Below, piece by piece: positions 9,845 through 19,195 of a stretch of DNA of 64,000 nt. A program made the position numbers and the translations under genes. The notes beneath the pieces are model-generated. The model was given only the letters and a program-made list of their open reading frames with translations, had not been told where the DNA came from and did no database searches. How positions within the stretch are numbered: the stretch's first letter is position 1; every line of letters begins with the position of its first letter. This stretch comes from Tolumonas auensis DSM 9187 (GTDB lineage Bacteria; Pseudomonadota; Gammaproteobacteria; Enterobacterales; Aeromonadaceae): positions 1,594,501-1,658,500 of the forward strand of contig NC_012691.1 of the NCBI RefSeq assembly GCF_000023065.1, written 5' to 3'.

Positions 9845-10360
9845 TCAGCTTTCTGTATTTTGACTCTTCTTCATAAGCTCTCTGTGAGTCATGAACATCC
9901 GGAAATCAAATTCCAGCTGGTGGTAAGAGGGTTCCATATACTCGCATAACTGATAAAACGCTTTATCGTGCTGTGTTTCTTTCAGGTGCGCCAGTTCATG
10001 AACCGCAATCATGCGCAAGAATTCCGGCGATGCTTCCCGGAACACGCTGGCAATGATGATGTCATGCTTTCGTTTGATCTTGTTACCCTGTAACTGGGCC
10101 TTGCGCACATTCAGCCCCAGGGCATGATGTACTATCGATAACTTGCTGTCATAGCGAACCTTGCTGATAGCGGACACATTCCGCATATAACGGTTTTTCA
10201 GCTCAGTCACATAATCAAATAACGCCGAGTCGCTCTGTATCGTGTGTTTTTCCGGATAGCGCTTTTCCAACCAGGTGCCCAACTGCTGCTTTTGGATCAG
10301 CTGCCGTACCTGCTGCTGTAGTTGCTCCGGATAACCACTGAGATACATTAAATCAGACAT
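9845..10360 (-). CDS. ygjP: YgjP-like zinc metalloprotein (DUF45 / WLM-type)
   Basis: The zinc-peptidase-like motif HELAHL is followed after seven residues by a further His (THDK in the family, QHDK here), the DUF45 arrangement. Colinear with E. coli YgjP from the first residues (LMYLSGYPEQL) to EPSYHQLEFDFR. The family is assigned to metal-dependent hydrolases, but substrates are unknown. It begins 6 bases after the VF530-family gene and is likely its operon partner. Confidence 0.88.
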   Translation of the reverse strand: MSDLMYLSGYPEQLQQQVRQLIQKQQLGTWLEKRYPEKHTIQSDSALFDYVTELKNRYMRNVSAISKVRYDSKLSIVHHALGLNVRKAQLQGNKIKRKHDIIIASVFREASPEFLRMIAVHELAHLKETQHDKAFYQLCEYMEPSYHQLEFDFRMFMTHRELMKKSQNTES

Positions 10361-10366
10361 GATGAT

Positions 10367-10618
10367 TTACTCTCCGGACGGCGCTTTTTTAGCCCAGGGA
10401 GAACTTTTCGTTATCACATACAGTTCTTCGACTTTAGCCCGGGCCCATGGTGTCCGTCGCAGGAATTTAAGACTGGATTTAATACTCGGCTCGTTTTGGA
10501 AACAGTTGATATCAATACGCTGGCCTAATACATCCCAACCGTAATGTTCAACCAGTTCCGTAACGATGCGCTCCAGTGTTACGCCATGCAGCGGATCTTT
10601 GGATTGAAATTGAGTCAT
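10367..10618 (-). CDS. VF530 family (DUF2132) small protein
   Basis: An 83-residue protein with the recognisable VF530 blocks [18 protein letters not shown], and [19 protein letters not shown]. The fold of the family (from Vibrio fischeri) is known and is compared to DNA-binding proteins, but its role is not. It is the first gene of a two-gene unit with ygjP. Confidence 0.85.
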   Translation of the reverse strand: MTQFQSKDPLHGVTLERIVTELVEHYGWDVLGQRIDINCFQNEPSIKSSLKFLRRTPWARAKVEELYVITKSSPWAKKAPSGE

Positions 10619-10713
10619 ATACGAGATTTTCTACCGAATAAAATCAGGCCGACAGATTAGGAGATGAATACTGAAATAGCAAATCAGCAGCAATAGAAAT
10701 AGCGATTTAATTG

Positions 10714-10729
10714 TGTGATTATGATCACC
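10714..10729. promoter_or_regulatory. CRP-like palindrome upstream of yfcA
   Basis: TGTGA and TCACC separated by six bases (TGTGATTATGATCACC) resemble the CRP consensus TGTGA-N6-TCACA with one mismatch. It lies 24 bases before the yfcA start. That is very close for activation, so it may repress or be a chance match. Confidence 0.4.
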
Positions 10730-10752
10730 ATTTCACATCTATCATAATTATC

Positions 10753-11514
10753 ATGGAATTAGAGCTTTCAACCCTGATCTTGCTGGCCATCTGCGGCGTT
10801 GCTGCTGGCTTTATCGATTCAATTGCTGGTGGCGGTGGTTTATTAACGGTGCCGGCATTGCTGAGTGTGGGCATTTCACCTGCACAAGCGTTGGCTACCA
10901 ATAAACTACAAAGCAGCTTTGGCAGTTTTTCTGCCACGTTCTATTTCTTGCGCCGTGGTTACATCGATCTGAAACTGATCAGAAATGGCATCTTTTTTAC
11001 CTTTATCGGCAGTGCACTAGGTACCTTGCTGGTTCAGCAGATTGACCCTTCGGCATTAAAACAAGCCATTCCTTTCATGCTGATAGGCTTTGCGCTGTAT
11101 TTCATCTTTTCCCCCCGCATTGGTGAAGAAGATCGCCAGCAACGGATCAATTTTTCTCTGTTTTCTTTATTAGTTGGGTTAGGTGTCGGGTTTTATGATG
11201 GCTTCTTTGGTCCCGGCACCGGCTCATTCTTTGCTATCGCATTTGTTGCTCTCGCAGGGTTTAATCTTTCCAAGGCAACCGCGTATAGCAAATTGCTTAA
11301 TTTCACCTCGAACATTGCTTCACTCATTTTCTTTATGCTGGGTGGAAAAATTCTCTGGCAAGTGGGCATCATTATGGGTGTAGGGCAGTTTATCGGTGCC
11401 CGTCTTGGTTCAAAAATGGTGGTGAGTAAGGGGAGTAAGATTATTCGTCCCTTACTGGTGACGATGTCTTTGATTATGTCGGCCAGACTGCTTTGGCAAC
11501 ATTATGCTGGTTAA
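10753..11514 (+). CDS. yfcA: TSUP-family transporter, YfcA type
   Basis: Membrane protein of the sulfite exporter TauE/SafE (TSUP) superfamily with about eight helices. The signature GFIDSIAGGGGLLTVPALL near the N terminus and the second-half repeat GFYDGFFGPGTGSFFA match E. coli YfcA along the whole length. The substrate is unproven. The ATG at 10753 is chosen because the protein then begins just before the first conserved helix; a longer frame from a TTG at 10711 covers the CRP-like site. No Shine-Dalgarno sequence is visible before the ATG. Confidence 0.9.
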   Translation: MELELSTLILLAICGVAAGFIDSIAGGGGLLTVPALLSVGISPAQALATNKLQSSFGSFSATFYFLRRGYIDLKLIRNGIFFTFIGSALGTLLVQQIDPSALKQAIPFMLIGFALYFIFSPRIGEEDRQQRINFSLFSLLVGLGVGFYDGFFGPGTGSFFAIAFVALAGFNLSKATAYSKLLNFTSNIASLIFFMLGGKILWQVGIIMGVGQFIGARLGSKMVVSKGSKIIRPLLVTMSLIMSARLLWQHYAG

Positions 11515-11544
11515 TTGTTAGTCATCATTTTGTCATCTGTTACG

Positions 11545-11577
11545 GGCACTCTCTATTAGGTAACCAAGGAGAGTGCC
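11545..11577 (+). promoter_or_regulatory. Hairpin covering the ribosome site of a 38-residue ORF
   Basis: A perfect 9-bp inverted repeat, GGCACTCTC (11545-11553) and GAGAGTGCC (11569-11577), with a 15-base loop. The right arm includes part of the AAGGAG ribosome site (11566-11571) and ends one base before the ATG at 11579. No T run follows, so it is not a simple terminator for yfcA. Confidence 0.55.
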
Positions 11578-11578
11578 T

Positions 11579-11695
11579 ATGAAATTACGTCGTAAAAAGA
11601 TTCGCCAGCGCCATATGTGGTTTAGTTTGTGGCAGTACGAATTATCGCCAGTGAACCAACCGAACTTGATGCCTGTCAAGGTCAGCGAAAGATAA
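11579..11695 (+). CDS. Small basic protein of 38 residues, unknown
   Basis: An ATG with a strong AAGGAG site 7 bases upstream opens a frame of 38 codons ending in TAA. The product begins MKLRRKKIRQRHMWFSLWQY and is strongly basic at its N terminus, then aromatic, then polar. I do not recognise it. It lies alone between yfcA and ybjD, 78 bases before ybjD, so it could be translated from the same message. The hairpin over its ribosome site suggests regulated translation. It could also be a leader peptide for ybjD. Confidence 0.55.
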   Translation: MKLRRKKIRQRHMWFSLWQYELSPVNQPNLMPVKVSER

Positions 11696-11773
11696 TTAAG
11701 GTTGTTCTTGCAGAACAGAAGGCGGCTTTGCTATCAGTCAGTTATATTTAAAAATAAACGCTGGTAATGCCTT

Positions 11774-13405
11774 ATGTTTCTGGAACAAATCGATATAACG
11801 GGATTCCGTGGTATCTCCAGGCTATCTGTCAGGTTAGGACAGACTACCGCGTTGATCGGGGAAAATGCCTGGGGTAAGAGCAGTCTGCTGCGGGCGCTCT
11901 GGAGTCTCATGGGGCATGATGCATTACCCTATCAATTTGTTGCGGAAGATTTTTACCGCGCCGCCTGTGATGGTGCCAATGAGCAGGAACTTACCATTTG
12001 TCTGACATTCCGTGAGCATCGTCCGGGTATCAGTCAGCATTCACATCGTCTTAACCGCTTATCCGCGGTATGGACCCATCATCATCTGGATATGTTTCAC
12101 CGTATCCATTACATCGCTAAAGCCCGTCTGCATGCTGATGGTGTTACCTCTGAACACTATTTCGAAGATGCGCATGGTACCAGGGTACTGGGCGATAACA
12201 GTGATGAACTGGTTCGTCTGTTAAGTTCAATGAATCCGGTATTGCGTTTGCGTGATTCTCGCTCAATCAGTGGTTTATCCGGGCCAACAACGGACACTGA
12301 CGAGTTCGTAGAAGATATATCAGACCTTTTGCAGGACTGTACACCTGAGCGGCAGCAGCACATAACCGAAGGGGTTCATGCGGCAGAGTATCTGCTGGAT
12401 CGTTATTTCATGAACGTGCCGCATCGCACCAAGCGCAGTCAGCGCGATATTATCAATCAGCCAGGTGTGCTCCACGGATTAACCGATTGGCATGACTTGT
12501 TGCGGAATATGGATAATGACACCATGCAACAAATGCTGTCACGTATCGGCCATGCACTGCTGGCAGCCCATTCCGGACGGGAGCTGGAAAGTGAGGCCCG
12601 ACCTATCTATATTCTGGAAGATCCGGAAAGCCGCTTACACCCGACAATGATGTCGATTGCCTGGGGGCTGATTCAGCAACTTCCGGGGCAGAAAATTCTG
12701 ACTACCAACTCTGGTGATCTGTTGGCAACGTTGCCATTAGGTCAGATCCGCCGTCTGGTTCGCATCAATAACACGACCCGCAGTTATCTGATGGATGAAA
12801 ACAGGTTCTCGGCCGATGACTTACGCAAAATAACCTTTCACGTTCGTATTAACCGCCCTATGTCGCTGTTTGCCCGCTGCTGGTTATTGGTGGAAGGAGA
12901 AACCGAGCTGTGGTTGTTATCCGAACTGGCTCTGTTATGCGGCTATCATCTTCCGGGCGAAGGGGTGCGTATTATCGAATATGCACAATGCGGGTATAGT
13001 CCATTAATCAAGCTGGCAAACGATCTGGGCATTAACTGGCATATGCTGGCAGATGGTGATGAAGCGGGGGTTCGTTATATTCATGGCGCCAGACGCTTAT
13101 TAACGGAAGAACATCAGCGCAGTGAGCGTAGTGGTGGTGGTCTGACCCTGTTACCAAACCGAGATATTGAACATTTCCTGTATGCGCATGGGTTTGAAGA
13201 TGTATATCGCCGTGAAGCCGCGCTCAGGGATATGCGTAATTTGCCGGTTAACAAAATCATCGACCGGGCTGTATCGCGCCGTTCAAAACCGGGCATGGCG
13301 CTGGCCGTAATAGAAGAAGCCATGCAGAGAGGGGCAGATAGTGTGCCTGTACTGTTGCAGAAGATGTTTGATCGGGTTGTCGATCTGGCCAGACAGCAGG
13401 CATAA
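11774..13405 (+). CDS. ybjD: OLD-family ATP-dependent endonuclease, YbjD type
   Basis: Overcoming-lysogenization-defect family protein: an ABC-type ATPase domain followed by a Toprim nuclease domain. The Walker A is GENAWGKSS (29-37); the Walker B/signature region reads LEDPESRLHP (about 280-289); the Toprim motifs are LLVEGETE (about 372) and ADGDEAG (about 425). It is colinear with E. coli YbjD over 543 residues, including FHVRINRP-type and SSLFARCWLL-type blocks. There is no partner helicase (as in Gabija systems) beside it, so this is a stand-alone class; its role in repair or phage defence is unproven. Confidence 0.88.
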   Translation: MFLEQIDITGFRGISRLSVRLGQTTALIGENAWGKSSLLRALWSLMGHDALPYQFVAEDFYRAACDGANEQELTICLTFREHRPGISQHSHRLNRLSAVWTHHHLDMFHRIHYIAKARLHADGVTSEHYFEDAHGTRVLGDNSDELVRLLSSMNPVLRLRDSRSISGLSGPTTDTDEFVEDISDLLQDCTPERQQHITEGVHAAEYLLDRYFMNVPHRTKRSQRDIINQPGVLHGLTDWHDLLRNMDNDTMQQMLSRIGHALLAAHSGRELESEARPIYILEDPESRLHPTMMSIAWGLIQQLPGQKILTTNSGDLLATLPLGQIRRLVRINNTTRSYLMDENRFSADDLRKITFHVRINRPMSLFARCWLLVEGETELWLLSELALLCGYHLPGEGVRIIEYAQCGYSPLIKLANDLGINWHMLADGDEAGVRYIHGARRLLTEEHQRSERSGGGLTLLPNRDIEHFLYAHGFEDVYRREAALRDMRNLPVNKIIDRAVSRRSKPGMALAVIEEAMQRGADSVPVLLQKMFDRVVDLARQQA

Positions 13406-13430
13406 AAAAGCCTTCCGGAGAGGAAGGCTT
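13404..13430 (-). terminator. Rho-independent terminator of pfkA
   Basis: AAGCCTTCC (13408-13416) pairs with GGAAGGCTT (13422-13430). On the minus strand the stem is followed by a T run, so it ends pfkA. It overlaps the last codons and stop of ybjD, with which pfkA is convergent. Confidence 0.85.
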
Positions 13431-13450
13431 CATTCGGAGCAGATAGCTGA

Positions 13451-14413
13451 TTAAAACAGAATTTTAGTCAGATTATACAGTTCTTCGTTGAACGGACGCT
13501 TCATGTTCTCGATACAGTCGATGATGTCGTGGTGTACCAGTTCATTTCTCTGCAGACCGATACAACGACCACCCTGACCTTCGATCAGCAGATCAACGGC
13601 GTAGGCACCCATACGGCTGGCCAGGATACGATCACGAGCGGTTGGCGAACCACCACGTTGAATATGACCCAGGATAGTCGCGCGGGTTTCCAGACCGGTA
13701 TGCAGCTCAATCAGATTTGCCAGCGCGTTAACATCGGTAACGTGTTCACAAATAGTGATGATTGCATGACGTTTGCCGCTTGCAATACCTTCATCGATGT
13801 TTGCCAGCAGGTCTTCTTTCTTGAAGCCTTTTTCCGGCACGATAACGAATTCTGCACCACCAGCAACAGCAGCTGCCATTGCCAGGTCGCCACAGTGACG
13901 GCCCATAACTTCAACCACAGAAATACGTTTGTGGGAAGTAGAGGTATCACGCAGACGGTCAATCGCTTCCATGACGACGTTCAGTGCGGTATCAAAACCG
14001 ATAGTGAAATCAGTACCAGCGATATCGTTGTCGATAGTGCCTGGCAGACCGATACATGGGTAACCCATTTCAGTCAGTTTCTTGGCGCCCATGTAAGAAC
14101 CGTCACCACCGATAACAACCAGTGCTTCGATGCCGTGTTTGTTCAGGTTTGCAATCGCTTCGCGGCGTACACTTTCTTCTTTGAAAGCAGGGAAACGAGC
14201 AGAACCCAGCATGGTGCCACCACGGTTAATGATGTCTGAAACGCTACGGCGCTCCAGCTTTTCGATACGGTCACGATGCAGGCCCAGATAGCCGTCGTGA
14301 ATACCATAAACCTCGATACCTTTGGCCAGCGCAGCACGAATTACAGAACGGATCGCCGCGTTCATACCTGGTGCATCACCACCACTGGTTAAAACACCAA
14401 TTTTCTTGATCAT
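13451..14413 (-). CDS. pfkA: ATP-dependent 6-phosphofructokinase
   Basis: Glycolytic enzyme phosphorylating fructose 6-phosphate. All diagnostic elements are intact: GGDAPGMN (11-18), the nucleotide site GGDGS (102-106), and GTIDND with catalytic Asp128. The 320-residue length is that of the allosteric bacterial PfkA (tetramer). ATG start at 14413. tpiA lies next to it on the same strand, but a hairpin and some 165 bases separate them, so separate promoters are likely. Confidence 0.98.
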   Translation of the reverse strand: MIKKIGVLTSGGDAPGMNAAIRSVIRAALAKGIEVYGIHDGYLGLHRDRIEKLERRSVSDIINRGGTMLGSARFPAFKEESVRREAIANLNKHGIEALVVIGGDGSYMGAKKLTEMGYPCIGLPGTIDNDIAGTDFTIGFDTALNVVMEAIDRLRDTSTSHKRISVVEVMGRHCGDLAMAAAVAGGAEFVIVPEKGFKKEDLLANIDEGIASGKRHAIITICEHVTDVNALANLIELHTGLETRATILGHIQRGGSPTARDRILASRMGAYAVDLLIEGQGGRCIGLQRNELVHHDIIDCIENMKRPFNEELYNLTKILF

Positions 14414-14541
14414 AGTGTGCCTCTACATATGAAATACAAAAAACAAATTCTTGAGTTACGTACTACACATAGCCTGTATTTATGATTATATCAGCTGTCT
14501 CGATAGTCACCCTAGTCCATATCCAGACTGTGTAATACAGA

Positions 14542-14570
14542 ACAAGGCACCCCTTATCGGGATGCCTTGT
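14542..14570 (-). terminator. Hairpin, probable terminator of tpiA
   Basis: ACAAGGCA-CCC and GGG-A-TGCCTTGT form a long stem with one mismatch, 9 bases beyond the tpiA stop. On the minus strand it is preceded by a T run and followed by the mixed sequence TTCTGTATT, so termination may be inefficient. Confidence 0.5.
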
Positions 14571-14578
14571 AAAAAATA

Positions 14579-15334
14579 TTACTTAGCTGCAGCAGCGATG
14601 ATAGTAGAGAAATCTTCTACTTTCAGAGATGCGCCACCAATCAGACCACCGTCGATGTCAGTCTGAGCCAGCAGTTCAGCAGCGTTTGCAGCGTTCATGG
14701 AACCACCGTACAGAACCTGTACTTTAGCAGCAACGGCAGCGTTGAAACCAGCCAGGTAAGCACGGATGTGAGCGTGTACAGTCTGAGCGATTTCAGGAGT
14801 AGCAGTTTTACCGGTACCGATAGCCCATACTGGTTCGTAAGCAACAACTGCGTTAGCAAAAGATTCGATACCAGCAACGTCGATAACAGCTTTCAGCTGA
14901 GCTTCAACAACAGCATTAGTTTCGTTTGCTTCGAACTGTTCCAGAGTTTCACCAATGCACAGAACAGGGATCAGGCCAGCAGCCTGAATTGCAACGTATT
15001 TTGCAGCAACAACAGCGTCAGTTTCTGCGTGCAGAGTACGACGTTCGCTGTGACCAACCAGAGCGTATTTACAGCCGAATTCTTTCAGCATAACCGGAGA
15101 GTTTTCACCGGTGAAAGCGCCAGCAGTGTGCAGGTCAGCATCTTGTGAACCGAATTTGATCGCAGAACCGGCAGTCAGCTGTTCAACTTGACCCAGGAAG
15201 ATAACGGAAGGGCAAACAGCCACTTCAACATTTGCTGCAGCAGCTGCCGGCGCTTTCAGGCCGTTGATCAGCGCTTCAACAGAAGCTTTAGTACCGTTCA
15301 GTTTCCAGTTACCCATGATCAGTGGTTGTCTCAT
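14579..15334 (-). CDS. tpiA: Triosephosphate isomerase
   Basis: Interconverts dihydroxyacetone phosphate and glyceraldehyde 3-phosphate. The catalytic residues are Lys11 (GNWKLNG), His95 (GHSERR) and Glu167 (YEPVWAIGTG); the phosphate-binding GGSMNAAN and GGLIGGASL loops are near the C terminus. The 251-residue TIM barrel is full length. It stands downstream of elyC on the same strand with a 186-base gap. Confidence 0.98.
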   Translation of the reverse strand: MRQPLIMGNWKLNGTKASVEALINGLKAPAAAAANVEVAVCPSVIFLGQVEQLTAGSAIKFGSQDADLHTAGAFTGENSPVMLKEFGCKYALVGHSERRTLHAETDAVVAAKYVAIQAAGLIPVLCIGETLEQFEANETNAVVEAQLKAVIDVAGIESFANAVVAYEPVWAIGTGKTATPEIAQTVHAHIRAYLAGFNAAVAAKVQVLYGGSMNAANAAELLAQTDIDGGLIGGASLKVEDFSTIIAAAAK

Positions 15335-15520
15335 TTCGCTGTATCCTCAGAATTGTTGATGGTTATAAGTATTTGCACCGCATTATAGAAGGAGTGACGC
15401 CTGACGAATAGACGCCATTTTGTTACTGCCAGTAAATTTTTATTCTTCTTACTTGTTGTTAGCAGAAACTTCACCTTCATGTAACGAAAGCGATTAAAAA
15501 GTCGCCGGATAATTAACAAG

Positions 15521-16276
15521 TCAGTTACGAATGCGATTCCACAGCGTTCCAATCCATTCGTGCAGTGCCATTTCAGAGTACATCAGATAACGACCGGATG
15601 GTAAATACCCATATAGTGGAATATCCCCCTGAACCAGGCGTCCGACATACTGAGCCGGTGCCGGAATGACATTTGCTGCGGTATCTCTGAATAAGCTCAT
15701 AGCGCGAGGCATATGCGATGCCGAGGTTACCAGCGCTGTGGGATGATTACTGATCAGCTGGCTATCCAGCGCAACTTCCTCTTCGGTATCTCTGGCGTTT
15801 TCAATCAAGGTCATATCGTTACGGGATATGCCATTCGCTTCGGCCACCCGGGCATACATCTGCGCGCCTGATACCGGATCACCGGCAATGCTGCCGGAGA
15901 AAATCATATGTGCCTTTGGATTTAGTCGCTTGATGCGTAATGCTTCCTGTATGCGCGCTGAAGCCGCTTCAGTTAGCTGACTGTTAAGCGGAACCGATGG
16001 GTCAGATACATGGCCGTGACCCAGCACAATAATGAAGTCAACGGTTTGTCCTTCCGGGAAAGGAGGATAAAGCTGCTCCAGAGGACGGTTCAAGCCGACA
16101 CTGACCGGGCGTAGTGAGAAGGTCACCAGTAATAGCGTGGCAACCGAGACCAGCAATTTGCCACTTTTCTGCCAGCGGGTCAGCCATAGCAGTAATAACC
16201 CGGTACACAGTAGCAAAGCGCAAAATGGCAGCGGCATCAGAAATAGTCCGAGCCATTTTTTAAGCATAAAAATCAT
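15521..16276 (-). CDS. elyC: ElyC-like envelope protein (DUF218)
   Basis: Two N-terminal transmembrane helices (about 9-28 and 36-54) precede a DUF218/SanA domain with the motifs DFIIVLGHG and VTSASHMPRA. It is colinear with E. coli ElyC (YcbC, 259 residues), an inner-membrane protein that affects undecaprenyl-phosphate lipid carrier metabolism and peptidoglycan assembly. It is divergent from cmoM, the same arrangement as in E. coli. Two ATGs three codons apart (16276 and 16267) are both possible starts. Confidence 0.9.
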   Translation of the reverse strand: MIFMLKKWLGLFLMPLPFCALLLCTGLLLLWLTRWQKSGKLLVSVATLLLVTFSLRPVSVGLNRPLEQLYPPFPEGQTVDFIIVLGHGHVSDPSVPLNSQLTEAASARIQEALRIKRLNPKAHMIFSGSIAGDPVSGAQMYARVAEANGISRNDMTLIENARDTEEEVALDSQLISNHPTALVTSASHMPRAMSLFRDTAANVIPAPAQYVGRLVQGDIPLYGYLPSGRYLMYSEMALHEWIGTLWNRIRN

Positions 16277-16370
16277 ATATTCATCCCGATTTGACGATCA
16301 AAATTCCCCGTTTTCACTGCTTGTGACAGAATAGCGGCCTTTTTTATTAGTTACAGCAGAACATTCGTAT

Positions 16371-17138
16371 ATGTCGGATCACTCATTTGACGGGCTGTCA
16401 GAAAAATTTGCACAGAACATTTATGCCACCAGCAAAGGGAAAATACGTACAGCTGTTGTCTGGCGTGATCTGGAGCAGGGACTGGCACAACTTGGTGATC
16501 GGCCACTGAGGATTCTGGATGCCGGTGGTGGTTTTGGGTTTTTTGCCCAGAAACTGGCCGCATTGGGGCACGATGTCACATTATGTGATCTTTCAGCCGA
16601 TATGCTGGCACTGGCGAAAGAGCAAATCGCGGAAAAGAAACTGACGGACCGTATCAGACTGGTACATTGCTCAATACAGGATCTGCCTGTTCATGTGCAT
16701 GGTAGTTTCGATCTTGTGTTGTGCCATGCTGTCGTTGAATGGCTGGCGGAACCAAAGCAAACGCTGGCAGGATTGCTGAACTATCTGAAACCGGGCGGGC
16801 TGTTTTCATTATTGTTTTATAACCGCGATGCGTTACTGTTTCAGAGTCTGGTGGTCGGCAATTTTGACTATATCCGTGCTGGTCTGGTAAAAAAACGCCA
16901 GCAGAAGCTGACACCGACTAACCCGCAAGCACCGGCAGATGTCTATAAATGGCTGGAGGAGTGGGGAATGCCGCTGCTGTGCCGCAGCGGTGTACGGGTG
17001 ATCCACGATTACATGCGTCACAAAGAAGATCAGCACAAAAAGTTTTCCGATTTACTGGAAATGGAATTACGTTATTGTCAGCAGGAACCGTTTGTCCATC
17101 TTGGGCGTTACATGCACCTGCTGGCCAGTAAGCCGTGA
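16371..17138 (+). CDS. cmoM: tRNA 5-carboxymethoxyuridine methyltransferase CmoM
   Basis: SAM-dependent methyltransferase that methylates cmo5U34 to the methyl ester in tRNA (formerly SmtA). The SAM-binding motif ILDAGGGFGFF is at 48-58, with the acidic motif II CDLSADML and the HAVVEWLAEP post-motif typical of CmoM. It matches E. coli CmoM throughout, including NFDYIRAG and LGRYMHL. It is the first gene of the cmoM-mukFEB operon; mukF follows 16 bases after its stop. Confidence 0.95.
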   Translation: MSDHSFDGLSEKFAQNIYATSKGKIRTAVVWRDLEQGLAQLGDRPLRILDAGGGFGFFAQKLAALGHDVTLCDLSADMLALAKEQIAEKKLTDRIRLVHCSIQDLPVHVHGSFDLVLCHAVVEWLAEPKQTLAGLLNYLKPGGLFSLLFYNRDALLFQSLVVGNFDYIRAGLVKKRQQKLTPTNPQAPADVYKWLEEWGMPLLCRSGVRVIHDYMRHKEDQHKKFSDLLEMELRYCQQEPFVHLGRYMHLLASKP

Positions 17139-17154
17139 TTGATAAGAGACTATA

Positions 17155-18492
17155 ATGAACCAACAACTTAGGCCTGAGCGCAGCCTGCCGGAACTGGTGG
17201 GTTGGGTGAAACAGGAACAGCTGGAACTTCATCTTGGTAATGAACGACTGGCGTTTTTGATCGCTATTTCCTCAATGGCACGGGATGAGCAAACGCAGGA
17301 ATTAAGCGAAGCGACACTACACGATGCATTTAGTTATGTAAGTCAGTTATATGGTCTGATGGATGAGACTCTGACAGTACGTGCTAATAACGCGATCAAT
17401 GAACTGGTCCGGCAACGACTACTCTCTCGCTTTAATACCGATCCGGTAGCGGGCGAAAGTGTATACCGTCTGACCCGGCTCGCTATCGGCATTATTGAGT
17501 TTTATCTTGATCAGCAACAGGTCAACAGTGTGAAGCTATCACTGCTGCTGGAACAGGTTGCCGGAGAGCTGGATAAAGCTTATGCCGCAGCGCTGCATGC
17601 TACTGACGAATCTGCCTGGGATACCGAAGTCTATCCACGTCTGAAATATTCCGTTGAAGAGATCCTGAGCCGTATCGATCTGACTCAAAGGGCTATGGAT
17701 GATCAACAAAATCAGGTAAAAGCCGATATTGCTGATCTTTTAAATCAGAACTGGACGCAGGCTATTCACAACTGTGAGAAATTGCTGCGGGAGACCGGGC
17801 AAACCTTACGTGAGCTGCAGGATACACTGGATGCCGCCGGGCATAAGTTACAATCCGGTCTGCTGAACATTCAGGAAACCTCCCGTGCTCAGGCTATTTC
17901 ATCCGTGCTGGTGGAACAGCTGACGTTTGATCTGCAGAGTCGTATTGATGCCATTCTCAGCTGGGGTCAGCAATGTATTGAGCTTTGGGCTCGTTACGAC
18001 CGGCATGTGCATAAATTTATCCGTAATGCGATTGATATGGATAAAAACCGCGTATTCAGCCAGCGCCTTCGTGAATCTATCCGTGATTTTGATAACCACA
18101 ACTGGTTGCTGCTGGTGGCACAGGAAAATCGTCTGCTGGAATTGCGGGACGAAACGCTGGTGCTGCATAACGATGAGATCACCGGTGATTTACCTGCCAT
18201 GCTGGAGTTTCAGGAAATTCAGGTACTGGATGAAAAACTTTCAGACCACATCGGCGTTTATCTTTCTGATTTCCAGGTACATGGGAAACCGCTCGATATG
18301 GCAGACATCCTGAAGGATTATCTGCAGCAATATCCTGAATATCAGCATTTTGATGTTGCACGTATGCTGGTGGATCAGGCGGTACGTCTTGGTTACTCAG
18401 CCGCTGAACTGGGCGGAGTACGTCATCCTAAGTGGAAACCTATTAACAATTCAGGCGCCAAGGTGCAGGCTCATGTCATTGATCAATACTGA
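17155..18492 (+). CDS. mukF: Chromosome partition kleisin MukF
   Basis: Kleisin subunit of the MukBEF condensin complex that organises and segregates the chromosome. The N-terminal winged-helix dimerisation region (starting near [14 protein letters not shown]), the long helical middle and the C-terminal region that binds MukB heads are all present at 445 residues (E. coli 440). Its 3' end overlaps mukE by 20 bases, implying coupled translation. Confidence 0.97.
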   Translation: MNQQLRPERSLPELVGWVKQEQLELHLGNERLAFLIAISSMARDEQTQELSEATLHDAFSYVSQLYGLMDETLTVRANNAINELVRQRLLSRFNTDPVAGESVYRLTRLAIGIIEFYLDQQQVNSVKLSLLLEQVAGELDKAYAAALHATDESAWDTEVYPRLKYSVEEILSRIDLTQRAMDDQQNQVKADIADLLNQNWTQAIHNCEKLLRETGQTLRELQDTLDAAGHKLQSGLLNIQETSRAQAISSVLVEQLTFDLQSRIDAILSWGQQCIELWARYDRHVHKFIRNAIDMDKNRVFSQRLRESIRDFDNHNWLLLVAQENRLLELRDETLVLHNDEITGDLPAMLEFQEIQVLDEKLSDHIGVYLSDFQVHGKPLDMADILKDYLQQYPEYQHFDVARMLVDQAVRLGYSAAELGGVRHPKWKPINNSGAKVQAHVIDQY

Positions 18493-19195
18493 ACTTCCTA
18501 TTGCTCTGCGTCTGGCGCAGGCAATCGCTAACCCATTATTTCCTAAACTGGATACTGCTTTACGTAGTGGCAAGCATATCAGTGCTGATGATCTGGATAG
18601 TCATTCCTATCTGCTGGATTACCACGATGAGCTTGAGACTTTTTACAATCGCTATCAGGTTGAATTAATCAAGGCACCTGAAGGCTTCTTCTATCTGCGA
18701 CCACGCTCGACCTCTGAAATCAGTACTTCCGTATTATCAGAACTCGATATGCTGGTGGGTAAAGTACTCTGCTATCTCTATCTGAGCCCGGAACGACTGG
18801 CTAATGAGGGCATATTCTCACTGCAGGATCTGCAGGAAGAGATCGTGTCACTGGCGGATGAACGTCAGTTGCTGCGTATGGTAAACCAGCGTAGTGGTGG
18901 TACCGATTTAGATAAGAAAAAATTACAGGAACGGATTCGTACCTCTATGCGCCGCCTGCGTCGTCTGGGAATGGTGACAGCACTGGGTACCGGCGACAAA
19001 TTCCGGGTTAATGAAGCGGTCTTCCGTTTTGCGGCTGATGTTCGCACCGATGAAGATCCGCGGGCAGTACAACTGCGCATGATCCGTGAAGGTGAAGCAA
19101 TTTTACATGATGATGAATTACCAACCCGTGAAACCGTATGGGATTCACTGGATGAAGCAGAAGAAGACGAAGAGCAATTGGGGCTGGATATATGA
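18473..19195 (+). CDS. mukE: Chromosome partition protein MukE
   Basis: KITE-type winged-helix subunit of MukBEF that binds MukF. The family block [20 protein letters not shown] and the preceding [12 protein letters not shown] are near identical to E. coli MukE. I use the ATG at 18473, giving 240 residues (E. coli 234); the open frame runs further back into mukF but those residues do not belong to the family. The stop overlaps the mukB start by four bases (ATGA). Confidence 0.97.
   Translation: MSLINTELPIALRLAQAIANPLFPKLDTALRSGKHISADDLDSHSYLLDYHDELETFYNRYQVELIKAPEGFFYLRPRSTSEISTSVLSELDMLVGKVLCYLYLSPERLANEGIFSLQDLQEEIVSLADERQLLRMVNQRSGGTDLDKKKLQERIRTSMRRLRRLGMVTALGTGDKFRVNEAVFRFAADVRTDEDPRAVQLRMIREGEAILHDDELPTRETVWDSLDEAEEDEEQLGLDI

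Noticed and set aside
11774-13405. Gabija-like or other two-gene defence system around the OLD nuclease
   Set aside because: No UvrD-like helicase or other partner adjoins it, and the protein is colinear with the widespread chromosomal YbjD. helD at 33293 is a separate housekeeping-type helicase.
13529-14239. 236-codon open frame on the plus strand opposite pfkA
   Set aside because: Fully antisense to a highly conserved glycolytic gene; the product is compositionally odd (Thr/Gln/Phe-rich) and has no ribosome site or family.
18350-18472. Longer N terminus for mukE
   Set aside because: The frame is open but lies inside mukF, and the extra residues do not match the MukE family, which begins at the ATG at 18473.
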